Part shown: one piece after another, positions 1 through 5,875 of the stretch
Layout of the letters: every line of letters starts with the position of its first letter
Numbering within the stretch: the stretch's first letter is position 1
Source: Syntrophaceae bacterium
GTDB taxonomy: Bacteria > Desulfobacterota > DTXE01
Assembly: GCA_012962595.1 (NCBI GenBank)
Contig: DTXE01000081.1
Location: 1-10,571, forward strand
Reading direction: 5' to 3'
Length of the DNA: 10,571 nt
Translations under genes and position numbers: made by a program
Notes under the pieces: model-generated
What the model was told of the DNA's origin: nothing
Seen by the model: only the letters and a program-made list of their open reading frames with translations
Database searches by the model: none

Positions 1-199
1 AATCTTGTTTATTTGGTTTATTAATCTTTAGACCGGTCTTATCAGGAAAGAGCAAATTATATAGGCCATCTGCTATAGCATAAAATGATTATGGAGTTAG
101 CTCAGCATCTGTCTGGGTAGGAGAATATCCTTTTGCTTTATGCCCTTGAAGAAGTAAAGCCAAGAGTATCCAAGGCCACCTCTTGGTTTCTAGGTTCAT

Positions 200-235
200 A
201 AAAAGAAAAAGCTGGGTATTAAATATACCCAGCTT
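200..235 (-). terminator. Intrinsic terminator of the HU gene
   Basis: An 11-bp perfect stem (209-219 pairs with 225-235, core GCTGGGTAT/ATACCCAGC) closes a 5-base loop. Read on the minus strand it is followed by TTTTTCTTTTT at 210-200, the U-rich tract of a rho-independent terminator. It sits 28 bp past the HU stop codon with no other gene between, so it very probably ends the HU transcript. Confidence 0.92.
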
Positions 236-262
236 CTAAATGTTGTAAACCTTTAATGAGAC

Positions 263-535
263 TTACTTAACCACCTTAGCCAACTTAGCCCCGGCCTTAA
301 ACTTGGCTACCTTCTTAGCAGGAATCTTAATAGGCTTTCCTGTCTGAGGATTCCTTCCTGTTCGGGCTTTTCTTTTTCCAACAGAAAAGGTTCCAAAACC
401 TGCCAGAGCAACCCTATCCCCCTTCTTTAGGGCCTTTGTTACCGCACCAATAACACTATCCAACACATTGCCTGCTAATGCCTTGGAGACACCAGCGTCC
501 TTGGCAACAGCCTCAATCAATTCCCCCTTATTCAT
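263..535 (-). CDS. HU family DNA-binding protein
   Basis: Histone-like nucleoid protein of the HU/IHF family, 90 residues, the normal length. It acts as a dimer that bends and compacts DNA in the nucleoid. The N-terminal helical part (1-45, [15 protein letters not shown]) is typical. It is followed by the family signature [15 protein letters not shown] (46-60) and the beta-arm [13 protein letters not shown], whose proline at about residue 63 is the intercalating residue in the family. The C-terminal tail is lysine and alanine rich. The ATG at 535 is preceded by a strong Shine-Dalgarno run (GGAGGGAGGA, about 541-550). The gene is monocistronic: promoter at 581-608 and terminator at 200-235. 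HU rather than IHF is favoured by the [12 protein letters not shown] arm, but the subtype (hupA/hupB-like) cannot be fixed from sequence alone. Confidence 0.96.
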   Translation of the reverse strand: MNKGELIEAVAKDAGVSKALAGNVLDSVIGAVTKALKKGDRVALAGFGTFSVGKRKARTGRNPQTGKPIKIPAKKVAKFKAGAKLAKVVK

Positions 536-580
536 ATAAATCCTCCCTCCTTTCTGCCGAAAGTATCAGCAATTGGCCTT

Positions 581-608
581 TTTATACAAATACCACCTCA
601 AATGTCAA
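581..608 (-). promoter_or_regulatory. Sigma70-type promoter of the HU gene
   Basis: On the minus strand there is a perfect -35 box TTGACA (608-603), a 16-bp spacer and a -10 box TATAAA (586-581). This lies about 45 bp upstream of the HU start codon. Two copies of TTTCTGCCGA (plus-strand 551-560 and 613-622) flank it. A strong consensus promoter fits an abundant nucleoid protein. Confidence 0.8.
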
Positions 609-622
609 TATTTTTCTGCCGA

Positions 623-821
623 TTATTCAATCAAAGATGAAATTACTGTGAGAGTCTTGGTAAAACCCACAGAAATCTCATCCTCAACTTACTGCTGTTT
701 CTGATAGTGTGCGCACTGGAGATTTCTCCCGGATTGTGGTAGATGAACTTAGCAAAAATTGCCAGAGTCCCTTGCCTAATCAACCAGCATATGGTAAGTA
801 GCCATTATCCCACACCACTTT
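623..821. other. Intergenic region between HU and the lipoprotein gene
   Basis: This is the bulk of a 300-base stretch (536-835) between the divergent HU and lipoprotein genes. Its left end is the HU leader and promoter. The rest holds no gene I can name. The plus strand has a 45-codon open frame (664-801) with no ATG and no Shine-Dalgarno site; its only candidate start is GTG at 709. An 8-bp palindrome GTGCGCAC lies at about 709-716. I could not pick a convincing promoter for the lipoprotein gene. Confidence 0.4.
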
Positions 822-835
822 AAGGAGGTTCTGCC

Positions 836-1111
836 ATGTCCCTCAAATCCAAAGCCATTGCTTTATTGATCCCCATGTCTTTGGTATTTTCAGGTTGTAT
901 GCCCTCACAAATAGGTAGATCTAATAAAGAAATCACACAGGTGTATACTACCAAGGTACTTTCAGAAAAGGGTGATTATCAGCTCATAAGGGTTATTGCA
1001 CCCAATAAATTTGACAAGTTCTTAATAACTAAAAAGGGGGAGGTTATCTCGGAATTCGGTTCACGAAATCTCGAGAGGGCATTGGAATCCTTTAATCTCA
1101 TCGCAGAATAA
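836..1111 (+). CDS. Small predicted lipoprotein
   Basis: A 91-residue protein of unknown function. The N-terminus has a charged start (MSLKSK), a hydrophobic core (AIALLIPMSLVF) and then SGC at 19-21. This reads as a lipobox with Cys21 as the lipidated residue, although Phe at -3 is a less common choice. The mature part of about 70 residues is polar, with TQVYTTKVLSEKGDYQLIRVI followed by FLITKKGEVISEF, suggesting a small beta-rich domain exported and anchored to a membrane. The start is secure: AAGGAGGT lies at 822-829, six bases before the ATG. It converges with the MetE-like gene, 41 bp away, with no clear terminator between. I do not recognise the family. Confidence 0.75.
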   Translation: MSLKSKAIALLIPMSLVFSGCMPSQIGRSNKEITQVYTTKVLSEKGDYQLIRVIAPNKFDKFLITKKGEVISEFGSRNLERALESFNLIAE

Positions 1112-1152
1112 ATAAGGCTCACTAATACTAATTTATGATTATATCATGCCCA

Positions 1153-2205
1153 TCAGGCTCCATATCTTTCAGTAGCTGCCCTTGAAACTTCCACCAAAAG
1201 TGTTAGTGCCTTTCTGGAGTCCTCATAAGACATGAAGCCCATGCCGCAAGATGGGGTAAGTATGGAATTATTGACAATGGCTTCTCCTCTGATTCCTTTT
1301 TCTACTAGTATCTGAATGGCCTTATCCAGCTTATCAAGCAGAGTGGATGCCGTTTCTTCACCTGTAAATTGGGTGGTGGGGACAATACCCCAAGCAATAA
1401 TCCCTCCCCGGTCTAGGAAGTTCTTTATATCCTGAGGATATAAGATAAAATAATCTACAAATCCATAGGCATCAAGACTAACTATATCTAACTTTGTCTG
1501 AAGAATCACGGGCCAATCTGTGTTTCCACAGCAATGGATACCTACTAACACATCGTCCCTTGTCTTTATCTCTTCAATAGTGTCATTTAAGCTATTTATA
1601 ACCGTCTCCTTGGCAAGCGGTACAAATGCCGACCCAAAGCCTGAAAGGTAGGGCTCATCCAGGAATATTATGGGGCTTTTGCCTAATCTCTTGATCTCTT
1701 TGGCTTGCCATAATACCTTCATAGCCAGACCCTTTTTAACAATATCCATTATCTCAGAGTCATATAGGACTGGCTTTTGATCAACCCCTTCTACACATCC
1801 TCCAAAGGTAATAGGTCCTGCTACCTGGCCTTTGATATACTTACAAGGCAAAGAAGGATCATGTGCTATTTTTCCAAGTAAGGTATAAAATCCCTTTGCA
1901 TATCCTTCACTTATAGCAAAGTAATCCAGGTTATTTGAAAGGTAGTTCTCATAAAAGGTCGAAAATGCCTTATATCTATCAACTTCCCCCTTGTACAGAA
2001 CCTTCTGCGTCTTCAAATCTATCTCTAAACAAGGAAGACCTTCGGTGACCTGGATAATCATATTCTCCTGTGAGGCCATTTTGACCAGTTGAGGCCAGAA
2101 GGGAAGCTCAGGGAACATGTAGAGTACCCGTTCACATATCTCTTCCGCATCTAGGTCTGGCATGCTGCCTATACATGTAGCAGCCCACTTAGACTCAAAT
2201 GGCAT
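1153..2205 (-). CDS. MetE/UROD-superfamily protein (cobalamin-independent methionine synthase-like)
   Basis: A 350-residue single-domain TIM-barrel protein of the superfamily that holds uroporphyrinogen decarboxylase, corrinoid methyltransferases and the catalytic half of MetE. Visible landmarks are an N-terminal ATCIGSMP (9-16), KGQVAGPITFG (125-135), FLDEP (181-185), the zinc-type motif GIHCCGN (His224, Cys226) and TPSCGMG (Cys320). His-x-Cys plus a late Cys is the zinc and thiol-activating arrangement of MetE, so thiol methyl transfer is the likely chemistry. It is far shorter than full MetE (about 750 residues) and lacks its N-terminal half, like archaeal core enzymes. The methyl donor is unknown. 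GGAGG at 2213-2217 supports the ATG start. No corrinoid protein or folate gene sits next to it, so the exact substrate is open. Confidence 0.8.
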   Translation of the reverse strand: MPFESKWAATCIGSMPDLDAEEICERVLYMFPELPFWPQLVKMASQENMIIQVTEGLPCLEIDLKTQKVLYKGEVDRYKAFSTFYENYLSNNLDYFAISEGYAKGFYTLLGKIAHDPSLPCKYIKGQVAGPITFGGCVEGVDQKPVLYDSEIMDIVKKGLAMKVLWQAKEIKRLGKSPIIFLDEPYLSGFGSAFVPLAKETVINSLNDTIEEIKTRDDVLVGIHCCGNTDWPVILQTKLDIVSLDAYGFVDYFILYPQDIKNFLDRGGIIAWGIVPTTQFTGEETASTLLDKLDKAIQILVEKGIRGEAIVNNSILTPSCGMGFMSYEDSRKALTLLVEVSRAATERYGA

Positions 2206-2284
2206 CCTCTCTCCTCCAAAATAGGACCTAAAAGACTACCGCAACTTAGCACACTTAAGGAAAATATCAAGCCTCAAATGGTTC

Positions 2285-2566
2285 TTGACTGACCATAGGC
2301 CGTTAGCATACACTTATACCAAGATTTTTTCTGGGCAGTTTCCAGTGGAAACCATCAAACGATATTATAAGATAGACGGAAAGGAGATTTGCTTTGTAAA
2401 ATCTATACTGGAGGCCTATGATGGAATGGCAGTTTTAAGAACTGTAGATCCGAAGGAAGGAATTATCGAAATTTCTATTATCCCAGGATGTGAAGAAGAT
2501 ATAAGAAGCATTCTGAATGATTTGAAAAATCACATTTCAATTGACCTGATCAAGGGTAATATCTAG
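2285..2566 (+). CDS. DUF4911-type small protein
   Basis: A protein of up to 93 residues. From about residue 22 it matches the pattern I know for DUF4911, a small family common in former Deltaproteobacteria: ETIKRYYKIDGKEICFVKSI, then LEAYDGMAVLRTVDPKEG and ISIIPGCEEDIRSIL. It looks like a compact alpha/beta domain with no membrane segment or signal peptide. The function is unknown. The start is uncertain. The longest frame begins at TTG 2285. A GTG at 2345, residue 21, would give a 73-residue protein beginning right at the conserved domain. Neither has a good Shine-Dalgarno site. Its last 17 bases overlap the 3' end of the convergent rhomboid gene. Confidence 0.8.
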   Translation: MTDHRPLAYTYTKIFSGQFPVETIKRYYKIDGKEICFVKSILEAYDGMAVLRTVDPKEGIIEISIIPGCEEDIRSILNDLKNHISIDLIKGNI

Positions 2567-3221
2567 TCTTTCCTTTAGGGATAAAGAAGGCAATGAACAA
2601 TATTCCACAGATAAACCCCCCGATGTGGGCATACCAGGCCACAGGGCTTGCACTACCTATATTCAATATCTGGATTAAGAACCATAGCCCCAGAAACAAA
2701 ATGGCTGGTATCTTTATAGTTCTGATGAATAGAAAAAATATGACTAATGTGAGGACATTGGCTTTGGGATAAAGGAGGAAATATGCCCCCAAGACACCGG
2801 CAATGGCTCCACTAGCCCCCACCATGGGGCTAAGAGAATTGACGTCCGATAGGATATGGATGAGGGCAGCCATAACCCCGCAAAAAAGGTAGAATAAAAC
2901 GAACCTAATATGCCCCAGAGAATCCTCCACATTATCTCCAAATATCCACAAATAGAGCATATTTCCTAATAGATGAAGAAAGCCTCCGTGCATGAACATA
3001 TATGTCAAAACAGTTAAGGGAATAGGAACAGAACTTCTGGGATCGATATCTATTATATGTGTTATCTCGAAGGGAATGGCTCCCATCTGACGTACAAATA
3101 TTTCTTGACCGTGATACCCCAATGAGGCCTGGTATAGATATACCAGTACATTTAAAATAATTATACCTATAGTGACAAAGGGGAATGTGCGTGAAGGTAC
3201 ATCATCCTTTAATGGAATCAT
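2550..3221 (-). CDS. Rhomboid family intramembrane serine protease
   Basis: A 223-residue polytopic inner-membrane protein. It begins MIPLKDDVPSRTFPFVT, the usual start of bacterial rhomboids, and its length fits the family. About six transmembrane segments can be seen, starting near residues 14-30. The HGGFLHLLGNMLYLWIFG block (78-95) holds the conserved histidines and asparagine of the oxyanion region. GASGAIAG (135-142) carries the catalytic Ser137, and WYAHIGGFICG carries the partner His199 of the Ser-His dyad. Both catalytic residues are present, so an active protease is expected. The substrate is unknown. The ATG at 3221 has only a weak upstream Shine-Dalgarno site. The gene is divergent from miaB and converges with the DUF4911 gene, overlapping it by 17 bp. 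Confidence 0.93.
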   Translation of the reverse strand: MIPLKDDVPSRTFPFVTIGIIILNVLVYLYQASLGYHGQEIFVRQMGAIPFEITHIIDIDPRSSVPIPLTVLTYMFMHGGFLHLLGNMLYLWIFGDNVEDSLGHIRFVLFYLFCGVMAALIHILSDVNSLSPMVGASGAIAGVLGAYFLLYPKANVLTLVIFFLFIRTIKIPAILFLGLWFLIQILNIGSASPVAWYAHIGGFICGILFIAFFIPKGKTRYYP

Positions 3222-3266
3222 AAATTTTTACTTTGGTAATTTGACTATTTACTGATAGTTAATAGC

Positions 3267-3278
3267 AAATGGCCATTT
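3267..3278. promoter_or_regulatory. Perfect 12-bp palindrome in the rhomboid/miaB spacer
   Basis: AAATGGCCATTT is identical to its reverse complement. It lies in the 111-bp to 135-bp divergent spacer between the rhomboid start (3221) and miaB (3333 or 3357). The position suits an operator for a dimeric regulator controlling one or both genes. No matching second copy was noticed, so the role is inference only. Confidence 0.3.
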
Positions 3279-3347
3279 AAAAGATCAAGAAAATTCCTTT
3301 TACTCTTGAAATAATTTTTGAAGTGAGATAGATTGAAAGTCTTAATT

Positions 3348-3351
3348 AAGG
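3348..3351 (+). promoter_or_regulatory. Ribosome binding site deciding the miaB start
   Basis: AAGG sits five bases before the ATG at 3357, whereas the longer in-frame TTG at 3333 has only a poor GAAG-like match upstream. With the ATG, the six cluster cysteines fall at positions 13, 47, 81 and 156, 160, 163, close to the E. coli MiaB numbering. This supports the shorter start. Confidence 0.6.
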
Positions 3352-3356
3352 TAGTA

Positions 3357-4676
3357 ATGGAAAAAGGATACTTACATATAGTTACTTTTGGCTGCCAGAT
3401 GAATGTATATGACTCACAAAGGATGGCCCAGCTTCTATCTGGATACCAAATGGTTAAAGATATTAAGAAGGCTGACCTAATTCTGATTAATACCTGCAGT
3501 GTCCGAGAAAAGGCAGAGCAAAAGGCCTATAGCCTGTTAGGAAGACTACGTGGATTAAAACGTAATAAACCCTATGTAGTTATTGGAATGGGGGGTTGCG
3601 TAGCGCAACAAGAAGGTGAAGCCTTACTTAAGAGATTCCCTCATTTAGATATGGTTTTCGGGACACAGGCATTACATAGATTACCTGAACTTGTATCTCT
3701 AGCATCTCAAGAAGGAAAGAGAATCTGTGACGTTGGCCTTAGTCACAACGGAGATATGGCACCATCATGTGTCAGCCCTTTGCTCCCTAATGTTAAGTCT
3801 TTTGTCACCATCATGCAGGGTTGTAATAACTTTTGCTCTTACTGTATAGTTCCCTATGTTAGAGGAGGCGAGGTGAGCAGAAAAAGTGAAGTGATTATTG
3901 AGGAAGTAACAGAATTGGTGCAGCAAGGTGTCAAAGAGATCACCTTACTCGGACAAAATGTCAATTCCTACGGTAAGAATATACCTGGTGAACTTAGTTT
4001 CTCACAGCTTTTAGAGGAGATTGGTAAAATCCCAGGGCTGAAACGCATCCGGTTCACAACCTCCCATCCCAAAGATTTATCAAATGAGTTAATGGAGTGC
4101 TTTGCAAGAATTGATACTCTATGTGAACACATCCATCTGCCTGTTCAGGCAGGCTCAGATAGGATTTTGAGACTTATGAATAGGGGGTATACCCGCCAGC
4201 AATACATGGATAAGGTACAAAGACTAAGAGAAATCTTACCTCAGGTGAGCATTACCTCCGATGTTATCGTAGGTTTTCCCGGTGAGGAGGATTCGGACTT
4301 CCAAGATACTTTAGACCTTGTGAAAAAAATGGAGTTTGATAATATTTTTTCTTTTAAGTATTCGGATAGGCCCCATACCAAGGCATGTTCATTCAGGGAT
4401 AAAGTACCAGCGGCTATAAAGGACCAGCGGCTAACTATTTTACAACAGGTGCAAAGGGAAATCACCCTAAAAAAGAATAAGAGACTGGAGGGCCACATAG
4501 AGGAGGTTTTGGTGGAAGGGAGGAGTAAAAAAGATGTATTTGAATTAACCGGCAGGACCCGATCAAACAGGGTTGTTAATTTTACAGGTAACTACGAATT
4601 AGTAGGAAAGCTAGTAAAAGTAAAGATAGAGAAGGCCTATGTGAACTCTCTTAGGGGTATAATAGTAGGTAATTGA
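3357..4676 (+). CDS. miaB: tRNA-2-methylthio-N6-dimethylallyladenosine synthase
   Basis: Radical-SAM methylthiotransferase that adds a methylthio group to i6A at position 37 of UNN-decoding tRNAs, improving reading-frame maintenance. It has 439 residues from the ATG at 3357, the usual length. The N-terminal UPF0004 domain holds the auxiliary 4Fe-4S ligands in FGCQMN (Cys13), INTCSVRE (Cys47) and GMGGCVAQ (Cys81). The radical-SAM motif CNNFCSYC gives Cys156, Cys160 and Cys163, followed by IVPYVRGGEVSR. The last 65 or so residues form a TRAM RNA-binding domain. MiaB rather than RimO or MtaB is favoured by FGCQMN, NTCSVREKAEQK and VRGGE.SR. The DUF151 gene follows after 33 bp without a terminator, so the two are probably co-transcribed. 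A longer TTG start at 3333 is possible. Confidence 0.96.
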   Translation: MEKGYLHIVTFGCQMNVYDSQRMAQLLSGYQMVKDIKKADLILINTCSVREKAEQKAYSLLGRLRGLKRNKPYVVIGMGGCVAQQEGEALLKRFPHLDMVFGTQALHRLPELVSLASQEGKRICDVGLSHNGDMAPSCVSPLLPNVKSFVTIMQGCNNFCSYCIVPYVRGGEVSRKSEVIIEEVTELVQQGVKEITLLGQNVNSYGKNIPGELSFSQLLEEIGKIPGLKRIRFTTSHPKDLSNELMECFARIDTLCEHIHLPVQAGSDRILRLMNRGYTRQQYMDKVQRLREILPQVSITSDVIVGFPGEEDSDFQDTLDLVKKMEFDNIFSFKYSDRPHTKACSFRDKVPAAIKDQRLTILQQVQREITLKKNKRLEGHIEEVLVEGRSKKDVFELTGRTRSNRVVNFTGNYELVGKLVKVKIEKAYVNSLRGIIVGN

Positions 4677-4709
4677 AAAACCTCTAAGTCTATTTAAGGA
4701 GGGTATGTT

Positions 4710-5207
4710 ATGTTCAGAAAAATGAAGGTCTTTGGATTAGCTATCGACCCCTTCACCAATTCTCCCATTATGATCTTAAAGGATGTGAATGGAGAAAAGT
4801 CGGTGCCTATTTGGATAGGGATGTTGGAGGCTACAGCAATTGCCAGCGAATTAGAAAAGATAAACTTCTCTCGACCCATGACCCATGATTTACTGAGAAA
4901 TATCATACATCAGCTAGGTGCCGAGGTAATTAGGGTGGAAGTATGTGATTTGAAAGATAACACATTCTACGCATTAATTCATATCCATACTCAGGATAAG
5001 GAGTTTGCCATCGATGCCCGTCCCAGTGATGCCATCGCCTTAGCCCTAAGAACAGAATCACCTATATTTGTGGCCGAGGAGGTGATTAAAAGATCCAAAT
5101 CTGTGGAAATGGGCCACAAGGAGGAGATAAAGACTGAAGAGGGCAAGAAATGGACTGAAATTCTGGAAAAATTGTCTCCAGAGGATTTTGGAAAGTATAA
5201 GATGTAG
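4710..5207 (+). CDS. Bifunctional nuclease-domain protein (DUF151)
   Basis: A 165-residue cytoplasmic protein of the DUF151/BFN family, some plant and bacterial members of which have been reported to have RNase and DNase activity. The family landmarks are all present: VPIWIGMLEATAIASELE (32-49), SRPMTHDLL (54-62), and DARPSDAIALALRTESPIFV (102-121). The C-terminal 40 residues are charged (EEIKTEEGKKW... LSPEDFGKYKM) and probably a short tail beyond the core. The Shine-Dalgarno AAGGAGGG (4696-4703) is strong. The gene lies 33 bp after miaB and 8 bp before the PHP gene, the middle of a probable three-gene operon. Whether it acts on nucleic acid here is not shown by the sequence. Confidence 0.9.
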   Translation: MFRKMKVFGLAIDPFTNSPIMILKDVNGEKSVPIWIGMLEATAIASELEKINFSRPMTHDLLRNIIHQLGAEVIRVEVCDLKDNTFYALIHIHTQDKEFAIDARPSDAIALALRTESPIFVAEEVIKRSKSVEMGHKEEIKTEEGKKWTEILEKLSPEDFGKYKM

Positions 5208-5215
5208 GGCTTAAG

Positions 5216-5875
5216 GTGATTGACCTCCATACCCACTCCTTGTTAAGTGACGGGGAGTTGCTGCCTTCCGAGCTTGTTCGAAGGGCCGAGGTACTTCTCT
5301 ATAGGGCAATAGCTATTACAGATCATGCCGATGCCTCCAATATTGATTTTGTCCTTCCACGTATCATAAAGGTTGCCCATAAAATTAATCGCTTCTTTAA
5401 GATAGACATAATTCCAGGTATTGAAATTACCCATGTACCTCCTGACCTTATATGTCCATTGACAGAGGAGGCAAGAAAATTGGGGGCCCATATAGTGGTG
5501 GTTCATGGAGAAACCATTGTGGAACCGGTCAAACCTGGAACCAATAGGGCAGCCTTGCTTTCACCCATAGACATTCTGGCCCATCCAGGCCTAATTACAG
5601 AGGAGGACACTATACTGGCTAGAGAACGGGGGATATTGCTTGAGATCACTACTCGCAAGGGTCATAGCCTTACCAATGGACATGTTGCCCAAATGGCCAA
5701 GAAGTTAGGGGCGAAGCTAGTTTTAAATACCGATGCCCACGGACCACAGGATCTGGTGGACAGGGATTCGGCAAGGAAGGTAGCTCTTGGGGCAGGCTTA
5801 ACCGAAGAAGATTTCCTTAAAATGCTCACAAATGCAGAGGAATTGGCAAGGAAATATGGGTTCCTTGACTCCTAA
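5216..5875 (+). CDS. PHP-domain metal-dependent phosphoesterase (histidinol phosphatase-like)
   Basis: A 219-residue single PHP domain. Metal-binding motifs appear in order: HTH (His5, His7), ITDHAD (Asp36, His37), PGIE (Glu70), VVHGE (His97), LAHPG (His123) and NTDAHG (Asp173, His175). All the ligands expected of a trinuclear PHP active site seem present, so a phosphoesterase or nuclease-like hydrolase is likely. The actual substrate is unknown: the histidinol-phosphatase label reflects homology, and no histidine gene is nearby. The GTG start at 5216 is preceded by AGGG overlapping the stop codon of the upstream gene, which suggests coupled translation. The 3' end overlaps the convergent DUF6178 gene by 4 bp, sharing stop-codon bases. 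Confidence 0.88.
   Translation: MIDLHTHSLLSDGELLPSELVRRAEVLLYRAIAITDHADASNIDFVLPRIIKVAHKINRFFKIDIIPGIEITHVPPDLICPLTEEARKLGAHIVVVHGETIVEPVKPGTNRAALLSPIDILAHPGLITEEDTILARERGILLEITTRKGHSLTNGHVAQMAKKLGAKLVLNTDAHGPQDLVDRDSARKVALGAGLTEEDFLKMLTNAEELARKYGFLDS

Noticed and set aside
93..200. tRNA-like text (GAGTTAGCTCAGC, then GGTTTCTAGGTTCATA downstream)
   Set aside because: The D-arm cannot close properly, no anticodon stem was found, the T-loop text is poor and too far away, and no acceptor stem pairs the two ends.
2744..2941. 65-codon open frame on the minus strand
   Set aside because: It lies wholly inside the rhomboid gene in another frame and its text is not protein-like; the rhomboid motifs are clear.
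3306..3334. TTGAAA with TAGATT as a miaB promoter
   Set aside because: Both boxes are partial matches in A+T-rich DNA, where such matches are common; too weak to list as a feature.
4241..4498. 85-codon minus-strand frame inside miaB
   Set aside because: It is antisense to the conserved radical-SAM and linker region of miaB and has no ribosome binding site.
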